Shown: positions 1-7,899, counted from the stretch's first letter. The stretch is 64,000 nt of DNA from Saccharopolyspora_D taberi (GCF_039534165.1 NZ_BAAAUX010000014.1:248001-312000), one strand, 5' to 3'. Numbers and translations are program-made. Notes: a model not told the origin generated them from the sequence alone.

Positions 1-361
1 AGGGGTCGTCGGACTGGAGCACGGTGGCGAGCCCCTGCTTGGTGATCACGAAATCGACGAAGCGGCCGATCCATTCGCCGAGCGCGGCGTAGGGGGTCGG
101 GCTGGTCGCCAGCAGGTCGGTGCCGGCTTCGGCGAGGGATTCGACCTGGTGCTGGTAGACGGCGATGATCAGATCCGCTCGTGTCGGGAAGTGCCGGTAG
201 ATCGTGGCCGTGCCGACCCCGGCTTCGGCCGCGATGTCGCGCATCGGCGCGTTGACGCCGGATGCGACGAAGACCGCGGCGGCCGCGTCGAGCAGGGTCT
301 CCGCGTTGCGCCGCGCGTCGGCCCGCCTGGGCCGGGCCGTGCCCCGATCGCTGTCGCTCAC
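1..361 (-). CDS. TetR-family transcriptional regulator (3' end outside window)
   Basis: This gene reads leftward off the window edge, so only about the first 120 residues are visible. Residues about 15-60 form a TetR-type helix-turn-helix: MRDIAAEAGVGTATIYRHFP is the usual recognition helix with its Tyr-Arg-His-Phe end. The start is taken as the second of two adjacent GTG codons (361; the other begins at 364), both within reach of a GGGAGG ribosome site. It is divergent from the hydrolase at 478, and the gap holds two palindromes, so it probably represses itself and that hydrolase. The ligand-binding half is missing and the inducer cannot be guessed. Confidence 0.85.
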   Translation of the reverse strand, partial: MSDSDRGTARPRRADARRNAETLLDAAAAVFVASGVNAPMRDIAAEAGVGTATIYRHFPTRADLIIAVYQHQVESLAEAGTDLLATSPTPYAALGEWIGRFVDFVITKQGLATVLQSDDP

Positions 362-391
362 CACGCTCTTCCTCCCACTGTCCTGGATAAC

Positions 392-431
392 CGGGACAGT
401 GTCCCGTATCTTCAAACGGGACACTGTCCCG
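392..431. promoter_or_regulatory. Pair of palindromic operators between TetR gene and hydrolase
   Basis: Two 15-bp sites lie at 392-406 (CGGGACAGTGTCCCG) and 417-431 (CGGGACACTGTCCCG). Each is palindromic except for its central base, and the second is the exact reverse complement of the first, with centres 25 bp apart. A further half site (CACTGTCC) lies at 376-383. The position between a divergent TetR gene and its neighbour is the classic arrangement for a TetR operator. That the adjacent regulator binds here is inference. Confidence 0.75.
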
Positions 432-477
432 TTTCCTCATGGTGGCAGATCAGCGACCCAGCCACGAAGGAAGTTCC

Positions 478-1377
478 ATGACCGCTGCATCCTCCCCCGT
501 CGTCTCGGTGAAGCCGGTGGTCTTACCGGCGCCGGGCCGCGGGGACGACCTGCGCGTGCGCGTGTCGGCGCCCGCGACCGGCAGTGAGCTGCCGGTTGTC
601 GTGTTCTCGCACGGCTTCGGCTCGTCGCTGGACGGCTACGGGCCGTTGACCGACTTCTGGGCCGCGCACGGCTTCGTGGTGATCCAGCCGACCCACCTCG
701 ACTCCCGGACGCTGGGCATCGGCCAGGACGATCCCCGCACACCGCGGATCTGGCGCTTCCGCAACGAGGACGTCAAGCGCGTCCTCGACCAGCTCCCTCT
801 ACTGGAAGACGCCGTTCCCGGCCTCGCCGGGCGCGTGGACCGCAGCCGCATCGCGGCGGCAGGGCACTCCTTCGGCGGGCAGACCGCGGGAACCCTGCTG
901 GGTTTGCGGGTCCGCGATCCGCGGACCGGGGTGGCCGAGGACCTGTCCGACCCGCGGGTGAAAGCGGGCGTGCTGCTGGCCACGGCCGGGCGTGGCGGAG
1001 CGGACCTGACGCCGTTCGCCGCCGAGAACTTCCCCTTCATGAACCCGGATTTCGCGGACATGACCACGCCGGCGCTGGTGGTCGCCGGAGATCGGGATGA
1101 CCTGCCGCTGACCGTCCGGGGTCCGGATTGGACGGCGGACCCGTACTTCCTGAGTCCTGGCGGCAAGAGCCTGCTCACCGTGTTCGGCGCTGAGCACTCG
1201 CTGGGCGGCATCCCCGGCTACGAGGCTCGGGAAACCACCGACGACAGCCCGGAGCGGGTCGCCCTGGTCCAGCGGGTCACCTGGGCCTACCTCCGCCACG
1301 CGCTCGGCGTCGAGGGGGCGAGCTGGACGGCGTTGTCGGAGGGCGTCGGCCCGTTGGGGCGGCTTGAATCCAGGTGA
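478..1377 (+). CDS. Alpha/beta hydrolase, dienelactone/PAF-acetylhydrolase type
   Basis: A 299-residue hydrolase. An oxyanion-hole segment FSHGFG lies near residue 45, the nucleophile elbow GHSFGG places Ser near 130, the acid is in GDRDD near 205, and the His is in AEHS near 240, so the triad is complete. There is no signal peptide, so it is likely cytoplasmic. The ATG at 478 is preferred over an in-frame ATG at 439 because GAAGGAAG precedes it at the right distance and the earlier codon nearly abuts the operators. It is probably controlled by the divergent TetR protein. The substrate is unknown; esters or lactones are likely. Confidence 0.85.
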   Translation: MTAASSPVVSVKPVVLPAPGRGDDLRVRVSAPATGSELPVVVFSHGFGSSLDGYGPLTDFWAAHGFVVIQPTHLDSRTLGIGQDDPRTPRIWRFRNEDVKRVLDQLPLLEDAVPGLAGRVDRSRIAAAGHSFGGQTAGTLLGLRVRDPRTGVAEDLSDPRVKAGVLLATAGRGGADLTPFAAENFPFMNPDFADMTTPALVVAGDRDDLPLTVRGPDWTADPYFLSPGGKSLLTVFGAEHSLGGIPGYEARETTDDSPERVALVQRVTWAYLRHALGVEGASWTALSEGVGPLGRLESR

Positions 1378-1423
1378 GGCCGGATGGCTGTCGCAGCCGC
1401 CGTCGCGCTCGACGCGGCCGATC

Positions 1424-1590
1424 ACGGCCAGAGCAGACCGGCGCCGACCCACAGGCCCCATGCGGTGCACCCCGCCGCCCGCGACTAGGCTCGTCGCGGC
1501 GTGCCCGGCTTCGTGCACGATCGTGCCGAGGAGGTTGATGGTGCGCAGTGCCCGGCTTCCGATGACGTCGGCGCACCGACAGCTCCGCCG
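1424..1590 (-). pseudogene. Possible relic of an M50-type membrane metalloprotease
   Basis: This fills most of the 319-bp gap between the hydrolase and the pentapeptide-repeat gene. Read leftward it gives LLGTIVHEAGHAATSLVAGG, which carries the HExxH zinc motif with the HEAGHA context usual in site-2-protease relatives. A one-base frame change would continue into a hydrophobic stretch (WGLWVGAGLLWP) before a stop. No start codon with a ribosome site and no second metal-binding motif are visible. Chance resemblance in GC-rich DNA remains possible. Confidence 0.3.
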
Positions 1591-1696
1591 GTGTCGAATC
1601 GCCCCACCTGACCATCCAACACCCCGGCATCGCCGCACCGCGCCGGAGCGGGGACGATGGGGTGGTTGCACCCTCAAACCCGGGAGATCCGCACCG

Positions 1697-2506
1697 TTGT
1701 CCCCGACCTCCGACGCCGAACTGCGTTCCGACTGCGGCAGCTGTTTCGGGCTGTGCTGCGTGGCACTGCCCTTCACCGCCTCGGCGGACTTCCCGGTCGA
1801 CAAGGACGCGGGCACGCCGTGCCGCAACCTGCTGGCCGACTTCCGGTGCGGGATCCATTCCCGGTTGCGGGACAACGGGTTCGCCGGCTGCACGGTCTTC
1901 GAGTGCTTCGGCGCGGGGCAGAAGGTCTCGCAGGTCACCTTCGGCGGCCGGGACTGGCGGCAGCACCCGGGCACGGCGCGGCGGATGTTCGAGGTGTTCG
2001 GCGTGATGCGCCAGCTGCACGAGCTGCTGGCCTACCTCGGTGAGGCGCTGACCCTGCCGCGGGCCGAGCCCGTGCACGAGCAGCTGCGGCAGGCGCGCGC
2101 CGAGGTCGACCGCCTGACCCGCACCAGCGCCGAGGAACTGGTCGCGCTGGACGTCGCCGCGCAGCGCGCCGAGGTCAACGTCCTGCTGCTGCGCACCAGC
2201 GAGCTGGTGCGGGCCGGGTTCGGCGGACGGGGCAAGAACCGCCGGGGTGCTGATCTCATGGGTGCCCGGCTGCGCAATGCTGATCTGCGGGGCGCGAACC
2301 TGCGCGGGGCGTATCTGATCGCGGCCGATCTGCGGGGTGCTGATCTGCGTTCGGCGGATGTGATCGGCGCGGACTTCCGCGACGCCGATCTGCGCGGGGC
2401 GGATCTGACCGACTGCTTGTTCCTGACCCAGGCTCAGCTCAACGCCGCTCGGGGCGACGCGGCGACCACGGTTCCGCCGGCGCTGGCCAGGCCCGCGCAC
2501 TGGTAG
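1697..2506 (+). CDS. Pentapeptide-repeat protein with N-terminal cysteine cluster
   Basis: A 269-residue protein with a TTG start at 1697, chosen because GGGAGA lies 9 bases upstream and the upstream reading frame is low-complexity. The first 70 residues hold eight cysteines, beginning CGSCFGLCC and continuing through PCRN, RCGIH and GCTVFEC. This resembles YkgJ-type putative metal-binding domains. A helical middle follows (about 90-175), then about 15 consecutive A(D/N)LRx-type pentapeptide repeats from about 180 to 250, which fold as a right-handed beta-helix. The combination recurs in actinomycetes; the function is unknown. The protein looks soluble and has no signal peptide. Confidence 0.8.
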   Translation: MSPTSDAELRSDCGSCFGLCCVALPFTASADFPVDKDAGTPCRNLLADFRCGIHSRLRDNGFAGCTVFECFGAGQKVSQVTFGGRDWRQHPGTARRMFEVFGVMRQLHELLAYLGEALTLPRAEPVHEQLRQARAEVDRLTRTSAEELVALDVAAQRAEVNVLLLRTSELVRAGFGGRGKNRRGADLMGARLRNADLRGANLRGAYLIAADLRGADLRSADVIGADFRDADLRGADLTDCLFLTQAQLNAARGDAATTVPPALARPAHW

Positions 2507-2515
2507 CCCCGCGTC

Positions 2516-3493
2516 TCAGGGTCCCGCGGCGAGCCACTCGTCGGTCTCGCGGTGCAGGCGCCGCTTGGTGTCCTCCGGGGCGAACGACGCGTCGATCGCG
2601 GTGCGCGCGAGGTCGGCCAGGTCGTGGTCGGTGTAGCCGAAGGTGTCGCGCACGAGTTCGTACTCGCGGGTCAGGGTGGTGTCGATGACGGCGGGCACGT
2701 CGGTGTTGACGGTGACGCGCAGTCCGGCGTCGCGCAGCCGCGGCAGCGGATGCTCGGCGGCCGAGGCGGTGAAGCCGAGGGCGATGTTCGACGACGGGCA
2801 GACCTCCAGGGGCAGGCCGAGGTCGCGGACCTCGGCGACGAGGCCGGGGTCGTCGAGGACGCGGATGCCGTGGCCGAGGCGGCGGGTGCGGCCGGTGGTG
2901 ATCGCTTCGCGGATGCTCTCGGCGCCGCGGGCCTCGCCCGCGTGGTGGACCAGGTGCACGCCCGCGTCGTGGGCGGCGTCGACGACGTCGGCGAACGGTG
3001 CGAGCGGGTAGGACTCCTCCCCTGCCATGCCGATCGCGATCACCTGCTCGTAGCGGGTGGCCAGCCGCAGCGTCGACCAGGCTCGTTCGACCGACCGGCG
3101 GCGGGAGTGGTCGAGCAGCACCCGGCATTCGAGCCCGGTCTCGGCCTGGCCGCGGGCCAGGCCGTCGAGCACGGCTTCCAGCGGCATCTCGGGGTGGCCG
3201 AGCCGTTCGCCGTGGGCGGCGGCGGTGAAGGTGACCTCGGCGTAGCGGGTGCCGTGGGCGGCTTCGGCGTGGCAGAACTCGCGCGCGACGCGGGCGAAGT
3301 CCTCCGGCCTGCGCAGGCAGTCGCGGACCAGCGCGTTGTGGTCGGCGAACTGCCGGAAGCCGGCGAAACCGGTGGTCTCGGCGGGCACCGTGACGCCGTT
3401 GGCGTCGCCGATCTCGCGCAGCGTCGAGGCGCTGACGGTGCTTTCGAGGTGGACGTGCAGGTGCGCTTTGGGCAGCAGGGTCAGGTCTCGCAC
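2516..3493 (-). CDS. Adenosine deaminase family amidohydrolase
   Basis: A 325-residue enzyme of the ADA/AMP deaminase family. Visible family motifs are HLHVHLEST near the N-terminus (zinc His pair), HHAGEA (catalytic Glu), RRLGHG (zinc His region) and CPSSNIALG. The usual C-terminal NTDDP is NTDVP here: the first Asp, a zinc ligand, is kept, but the second Asp, which contacts the purine in characterised enzymes, is Val. The substrate may therefore not be plain adenosine. The start is GTG at 3493. Its end faces the pentapeptide gene only 9 bp away. It lies near the mtn operon but is transcribed the other way. Confidence 0.85.
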   Translation of the reverse strand: MRDLTLLPKAHLHVHLESTVSASTLREIGDANGVTVPAETTGFAGFRQFADHNALVRDCLRRPEDFARVAREFCHAEAAHGTRYAEVTFTAAAHGERLGHPEMPLEAVLDGLARGQAETGLECRVLLDHSRRRSVERAWSTLRLATRYEQVIAIGMAGEESYPLAPFADVVDAAHDAGVHLVHHAGEARGAESIREAITTGRTRRLGHGIRVLDDPGLVAEVRDLGLPLEVCPSSNIALGFTASAAEHPLPRLRDAGLRVTVNTDVPAVIDTTLTREYELVRDTFGYTDHDLADLARTAIDASFAPEDTKRRLHRETDEWLAAGP

Positions 3494-3638
3494 CGGGCGA
3501 GGCTATGCGGCCGGGTGTGACCACCGATACCGGGTTTTGCCGCCGCCGGCCGGTGTGCCCGCTCACCAGCGGTGTCGTGGTCGCCGGGTGGGTGTGGCCC
3601 GGATGATCTCAGGATCGGGCTGGGACAGGGGTGGTGCT

Positions 3639-3659
3639 TTACCGGTCCGTTACCGGTAA
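3639..3659. promoter_or_regulatory. Repeated TTACCGGT motif, possible operator
   Basis: TTACCGGT at 3639-3646 is repeated at 3650-3659 as the perfect palindrome TTACCGGTAA. It lies about 65 bp before the start of the hypothetical gene at 3726 and 145 bp from the deaminase start. No local regulator is obvious. The rest of the 3494-3725 gap shows nothing recognisable. Confidence 0.3.
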
Positions 3660-3725
3660 GGTCTGACGCGCCGGAAGGGTGACCTCCGGCGACACTGGCC
3701 GTTTGCTTCCTCAGAGTCGATACGG

Positions 3726-4193
3726 ATGACACTTCAAGACGACCTTGCACGACCTTGGTTCCAGCCGATGGTCCCGATGGAAGCGCAGCAGGAACAAGCG
3801 CGACCGGACGCCGGGCCGGTGACCACCCGCATCGTCGGGGAACTGCCCCTGGACGAGGCGATGGCCCCGGTGGGTCCGGCCTCGCCCGGGCGGGTTCCCC
3901 CGCCGGACCGGGTCGAGGTGACCCAGCCCTACATCCCGGCGATCAGGGGTGAGCAGCCGGAGTTCGCCAAGCGGCTCAGCCCCGAACCACCGACGCCGTC
4001 CGGTGCGGCGGCGCTGGTGACCGACCCTATCCCCGCTCCCGTCCCCCGGCCCGCGCCCGTTCCGGCTTCGCCGCCCGCGCAGGCGGCCAAGCCCGCGGTG
4101 CCGGTCAAGAAGCGCAGCCTGGTGCGCCGGGTGGTCCGCAAGATCATCGGGCCGGACCTGCTGCGCAAGGATCCGCCGAAGAAGCGCCGCTGA
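3726..4193 (+). CDS. Hypothetical proline-rich protein with basic C-terminus
   Basis: A 155-residue protein with no recognised domain. The N-terminal 90 residues are acidic to neutral. A Pro/Ala-rich linker at about 100-125 alternates APVPRPAPVP-type repeats, and the last 28 residues are strongly basic (KKRSLVRRVVRKIIG, ending PPKKRR). The basic tail suggests binding to nucleic acid or an acidic membrane surface, but this is only composition. There is no signal peptide or membrane segment. It is a single gene ending at a strong convergent hairpin. Codon usage matches its neighbours. Confidence 0.65.
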   Translation: MTLQDDLARPWFQPMVPMEAQQEQARPDAGPVTTRIVGELPLDEAMAPVGPASPGRVPPPDRVEVTQPYIPAIRGEQPEFAKRLSPEPPTPSGAAALVTDPIPAPVPRPAPVPASPPAQAAKPAVPVKKRSLVRRVVRKIIGPDLLRKDPPKKRR

Positions 4194-4199
4194 TCCGCG

Positions 4200-4232
4200 C
4201 CCGCTGACCCGGGCGTGGTCCGGGTCAGCGGG
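4200..4232. terminator. Bidirectional hairpin between convergent genes
   Basis: A perfect 13-bp stem, CCCGCTGACCCGG at 4200-4212 with its complement at 4220-4232, separated by 7 bases. It sits where the hypothetical gene (ends 4193) meets the GNAT gene (ends 4225). There is no U-run on either side, as is common for actinomycete terminators. Confidence 0.65.
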
Positions 4233-4770
4233 TGGTGCGCCGGTAGTGCAGCCCGGTGATCGTGTGCCCGGAGGGCGCGGTGCCGGTGACGGGTTCGCCG
4301 TCGGTGCGGAAGCCGTTGCGTTCCAGCACGCGCTGGGAGGCGTGGTTGTCGATGTCGGCGCGGGCGCCGAGTTCGCGGATGCCGTGTTCGTGCGCCCAGG
4401 CGGCGACGAGCGCGATCGCGCGGTTGGTGGCGCCGGTGCCGCGTGCGTCCGGGGTGAGCCAGAACCCGATCTCGGCGGTGTCGCCGGTGATGCCGAACAG
4501 GGTGATCGAGCCGAGGAACCGGTCGTCGGTGGCGTCGGCGATGGCCAGGACCGCCAGTTGCCCGCTGCGCAGCCCGTCGGCGATGACGCCGCGGATCTGC
4601 TCTCGCACGGTGCCGGGCGTGTAGTGCTCCAGCGGGAGGTGCGCGAAGCGGCGCACGGCGTCGTCGGCGCTGCCCGCGGCGAAGGCGTCGGCGTCGCGGT
4701 CGGCCAGTTCGCGCACGGTGATGATCTGGTCGGTGAGGCCGTGGCTGGGCAGTTCGAGGGGTCGGGGCAC
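4225..4770 (-). CDS. GNAT-family N-acetyltransferase (RimJ/RimL-like)
   Basis: A 181-residue protein, the typical size for the RimJ/RimL branch. The order is as in the family: an N-terminal substrate strand (ITVRELADRDADAF), a central IGFWLTPDARGTG acetyl-CoA pyrophosphate loop near residue 115-128, and a C-terminal NHASQRVLERNGFR motif near 145-158. The start is GTG at 4768-4770. It would transfer acetyl from acetyl-CoA to an amine, perhaps a protein N-terminus or a small molecule; the acceptor cannot be read from sequence. It stands alone, converging on the proline-rich gene. Confidence 0.85.
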   Translation of the reverse strand: MPRPLELPSHGLTDQIITVRELADRDADAFAAGSADDAVRRFAHLPLEHYTPGTVREQIRGVIADGLRSGQLAVLAIADATDDRFLGSITLFGITGDTAEIGFWLTPDARGTGATNRAIALVAAWAHEHGIRELGARADIDNHASQRVLERNGFRTDGEPVTGTAPSGHTITGLHYRRTTR

Positions 4771-4908
4771 GGGCAGCCTTTCCGGACGTGATGATCTTCA
4801 ACGGTAGCAGCGGCGGGTGTCCCGGGATCTGGATCGACTTCGAGGCCGCGGGCCGGGATCGCCTAGTCTGGGCGGGTTGGCTGTTCCCGAGTTCCACTGA
4901 GGACATCG

Positions 4909-5934
4909 ATGACGTTGAGCCCCCAGGACACCGGTCTCCCGGTGCTGGCCGACAGCGTGCGGCTGGCCGACGACGGGGTGCACATCCTCGACCGCCGGGT
5001 GTTCCCGTTCGAGCGGACGTGGGTGCACGCCCGCACCGCCGAGGAGGTCGCCAGGGCGATCGAGGACATGGTGACCCAGTCCTCCGGCCCGTACTTCGCG
5101 ACGCTGTGGGGGATGGTGCTGGCGGCGCGGGAGATCGCCGGGGGCCCGTCCGCGCGGGAGCGGATGGGCGAGGCGGGCAGGCGGTTCGTGGCGACGCGGC
5201 CGACCAACGACCAGCCGCGCAAGGCGGTCGGCTGGGTGCTGGCGGCGCTGGACGCCGATCCCGGGGGCGATCTGGTGGAAGCGGCGCTGGCAGGCGCCCG
5301 CGCCGGGGACGAGGACTACCGGCGGCGCAGCCGCGAGCTGGGCGAGGCCGCCGCGGCGCTGCTGCCCGACGAGGCCCGGGTTCTGACGCATTGTTGGGGT
5401 GATCTGTACCTGGTGGGGATGGTGCAGGCGGCGCTGGCGCGGGGAAAGCGGCCGGTGTTCTTCTGCACCGAGACCCGCCCGTACCTGCAGGGGGCGCGGC
5501 TGACCGCGGAGACGCTGGCCGAGATGGGCGTGGACACCACGCTGGTCACCGACGGCATGGGGGCGTCGCTGTTCAGCGAGGGCCGGGTGGACGCGCTGGT
5601 GACCGCCAGCGACCGGGTCACCCTCGACGGGCACGTGATCAACAAGGTGGGCACGTTGCAGCTGGCGGTGGCCGCGCAGGCGTTCGGGGTGCCGTTCCAC
5701 GCGCTGTGCCACGCGCCGGACCGGGGCTCGCCGACGGGCTCGGACGTGCCGATCGAGTACCGCGACGGCGACGAGGTGCTGCACGCGCTGGGTACCCGCA
5801 CGGCCACCGAGCGGGTCAAGGGCCTGTATCCGGCGTTCGACGTCACTCCCCCGCGTTTCGTCACCTCGATCGCGACCGACCGCGGGGTGTTCGCGCCCGA
5901 GCGGGTCGGCGAGTACTGGAAGGAGCAGGGGTGA
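4909..5934 (+). CDS. mtnA: S-methyl-5-thioribose-1-phosphate isomerase (methionine salvage)
   Basis: A 341-residue member of the eIF2B/MtnA superfamily. It isomerises methylthioribose-1-phosphate to methylthioribulose-1-phosphate. The catalytic Cys lies in THCWGD (Cys162) and the catalytic Asp in ASDRVTLDGHVINKVGT (Asp235), spaced as in characterised MtnA. RPTN near residue 97 matches the family's RPTAVN. The sequence is divergent overall, but the following three genes are unambiguous salvage enzymes, which fixes the call. The ATG at 4909 has GAGGA 5 bases upstream. It is the first gene of the operon and overlaps mtnC by GTGA. Confidence 0.88.
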   Translation: MTLSPQDTGLPVLADSVRLADDGVHILDRRVFPFERTWVHARTAEEVARAIEDMVTQSSGPYFATLWGMVLAAREIAGGPSARERMGEAGRRFVATRPTNDQPRKAVGWVLAALDADPGGDLVEAALAGARAGDEDYRRRSRELGEAAAALLPDEARVLTHCWGDLYLVGMVQAALARGKRPVFFCTETRPYLQGARLTAETLAEMGVDTTLVTDGMGASLFSEGRVDALVTASDRVTLDGHVINKVGTLQLAVAAQAFGVPFHALCHAPDRGSPTGSDVPIEYRDGDEVLHALGTRTATERVKGLYPAFDVTPPRFVTSIATDRGVFAPERVGEYWKEQG

Positions 5935-6653
5935 GCGCGTCCGTGGCGGCCCGGTGGGTCGTGGTCGACATCGAGGGCACGTTGACGCCGACGAGCCAGG
6001 TGCACGTGGTGCTCTACGACTACGCGCGGCCCCGGCTGGGCCCGTGGATCGAGGCGCACCCGGATGATCCGGTGGTGCGGGACGCGGTGGCCGAGGTCCG
6101 CGCCGAGGCGGGGCTGGCGCCCGACGCCGGGACGGCGGAGGTCGTGGCGGTGCTGCACGGCTGGATGGACGCCGACCGCAAGGCCGCGCCGTTGAAGGCG
6201 TTGCAGGGGTTGATCTGGCAGGACGGCTACGCGCGCGGCGAGCTGGTCACCGACTACTTCGGCGATGTGGTGCCGAACCTGCGGGCGTGGAAGGACCGGG
6301 GCCTGGGGCTGGCGGTGTTCTCGTCGGGGTCGGTGGCCGGTCAGGTGGCGTCGTTTTCGAACACGACCTCGGGTGATCTGCGGCCGTTGTTCGCGGCGCA
6401 CTTCGACACGGTCAACGCGGGCCCGAAGCGGGAGCGGGCCTCCTACGAGGCGATCGCGGCGGGGCTGGGTGGTCCGCGGCCGGAGCAGGTGGTGTTCCTG
6501 TCGGACGTGCCCGCCGAGCTGGACGCCGCGGTGGCGGCGGGCTGGCGCGCGGTGGGTCTGGCGCGTGCGGGGGAACCGTTCGCCGACGCCGATTTCGGGG
6601 CGCATCCGGTGGTGGGCGGTTTCGACGAGATCGACATCGAGGTGGTGGCGTGA
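5931..6653 (+). CDS. mtnC: Enolase-phosphatase E1, HAD superfamily
   Basis: A 240-residue HAD-family enzyme that enolises and dephosphorylates diketo-methylthiopentyl phosphate to acireductone. HAD motif I is DIEGTLTP (the second acidic residue is Glu, as in MtnC). Motif II is FSSGSV, the motif III Lys is in GPKRERASYE, and motif IV is LSDVPAELDAA. The start is GTG at 5931, inside a GTGA overlap with the mtnA stop; longer in-frame starts would lie within mtnA. It overlaps mtnB by another GTGA, so translation is likely coupled. Confidence 0.92.
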   Translation: MSASVAARWVVVDIEGTLTPTSQVHVVLYDYARPRLGPWIEAHPDDPVVRDAVAEVRAEAGLAPDAGTAEVVAVLHGWMDADRKAAPLKALQGLIWQDGYARGELVTDYFGDVVPNLRAWKDRGLGLAVFSSGSVAGQVASFSNTTSGDLRPLFAAHFDTVNAGPKRERASYEAIAAGLGGPRPEQVVFLSDVPAELDAAVAAGWRAVGLARAGEPFADADFGAHPVVGGFDEIDIEVVA

Positions 6654-7261
6654 GCGCGGTGGGGTTGCGCGAGGCCGGGGCGGCGCTGGCCGCGGAGTCG
6701 GCGCGGTTCGCGGGACTGGGCTGGATGCGCGGCACGTCGGGGAACCTGTCGATGACGCTGGGCCGGGATCCGCTGCGGCTGGCGGTGACGGTCAGCGGCG
6801 TGGACAAGGGCGAGCTGGGCGCCGACGACGTGGTCGTGGTGGACGCGGCGGGGGCCGCGGTGCCCGACCAGCCGAATCCGGCGTCGCGCCCGTCGGCGGA
6901 GGCCGGTCTGCACGCCCGCATCGCCGAGGTCTCGGGTGCGGGCGCGGTGGTGCACGTGCACATGATGGCTCCGGTGCTGGCCGCGCAGCGGTGGCCGGAC
7001 GGGGTGGTGCTGCGTGATCTGGAGATGCTCAAGGGGCTGGGGCGCGGTGCGCACGGTGACGTGATGACCGTGCCGGTGGTGCCCAACAGCCAGGACATGT
7101 CGGTGCTGGGCGCGGCGTTCGAGGCGGGTTTCGATCCGGCGACGCCGGCGTTGATCGTGGCCCGGCACGGGGTGTACGTGTGGGGTGAGGACCTGCGGCA
7201 GGCCCGGCACCGCACCGAATGCCTGGAGTGGTTGTTGCGGTTCGCGCTGGAAACCGACTGA
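6650..7261 (+). CDS. mtnB: Methylthioribulose-1-phosphate dehydratase
   Basis: A 203-residue protein of the class II aldolase/adducin fold, the size of known MtnB. Zinc-binding His are in VVHVHMM and RHGVYVWG; the N-terminal GTSGNLS is the phosphate-binding loop. It dehydrates methylthioribulose-1-phosphate to the diketo phosphate that MtnC uses. The GTG at 6650 overlaps the mtnC stop. An AGGAGG for the next gene follows right after its stop. Confidence 0.92.
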   Translation: MSAVGLREAGAALAAESARFAGLGWMRGTSGNLSMTLGRDPLRLAVTVSGVDKGELGADDVVVVDAAGAAVPDQPNPASRPSAEAGLHARIAEVSGAGAVVHVHMMAPVLAAQRWPDGVVLRDLEMLKGLGRGAHGDVMTVPVVPNSQDMSVLGAAFEAGFDPATPALIVARHGVYVWGEDLRQARHRTECLEWLLRFALETD

Positions 7262-7277
7262 CGTAGGAGGCGATCGG

Positions 7278-7850
7278 ATGTCGTTGCTGACGGTGTGGCC
7301 GGACTCGGATCCGTCCACTGTGGAGCTCAAGACGGAGGATCCGCGGGAGATCACCGACGTGCTCAAGCAGTTCGGGGTGCGGTTCTCGCGGTGGGAGCTG
7401 CGGGAGCTGCCCGAGCGGCCGTCGTCGGAGGAGGTGCTGGCGGCCTACCGGGCCGAGGTCGACGAGGTCATCGACCGCGAGGGCTACATCAAGGTGGACG
7501 CGGCGGTGATGGCGCCGTCGGCGGACCCGGAGTGGCCGGCCAAGGCCAAGGCGGCGCGGGAGAAGTTCCTGTCCGAGCACACCCACGACGATGACGAGGA
7601 CCGGTTCTTCGCGCGGGGTGCCGGGGTGTTCTACCTGCACATCGGCGACCGGGTGTACGCGATGCTGTGCGAGGCGGGGGATCTGCTGAGCGTGCCCGCC
7701 AACACCACGCACTGGTTCGACATGGGCGTGGAGCCGGACTTCGTGGCGATCCGGTTCTTCCACGACGACGACGGCTGGGTGGGCGAGTTCCTCAACACCG
7801 ACACGGCGGAGAAGTTCCCGTCGTTCGACGAGCTGGTCGCGTCGCGGTAG
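7278..7850 (+). CDS. mtnD: Acireductone dioxygenase (cupin)
   Basis: A 190-residue cupin. The metal ligands are visible as HTHDDDEDRFF (H-x-H plus Glu) and THWFDMG (last His), with the LHIGDRVYAMLCEAGD strand between, as in the MtnD family. With Fe(II) the family makes the 2-keto acid precursor of methionine plus formate; with Ni(II) it makes an off-pathway product. The ATG at 7278 has a perfect AGGAGG 7 bases upstream; the reading frame extends upstream but without a site. It is the last gene of the mtn operon, followed by a strong terminator. Confidence 0.95.
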   Translation: MSLLTVWPDSDPSTVELKTEDPREITDVLKQFGVRFSRWELRELPERPSSEEVLAAYRAEVDEVIDREGYIKVDAAVMAPSADPEWPAKAKAAREKFLSEHTHDDDEDRFFARGAGVFYLHIGDRVYAMLCEAGDLLSVPANTTHWFDMGVEPDFVAIRFFHDDDGWVGEFLNTDTAEKFPSFDELVASR

Positions 7851-7862
7851 TCCGCGGCGTGC

Positions 7863-7899
7863 GCGGGGCGGGTGCCGGTGGGCGCCCGCCCCGCTTTTT
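7863..7899 (+). terminator. Rho-independent terminator of the mtn operon
   Basis: The stem GCGGGGCGGG (7863-7872) pairs perfectly with 7885-7894, followed at once by TTTTT (7895-7899). It begins 13 bp after the mtnD stop and also touches the end of the convergent gene. Confidence 0.92.
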
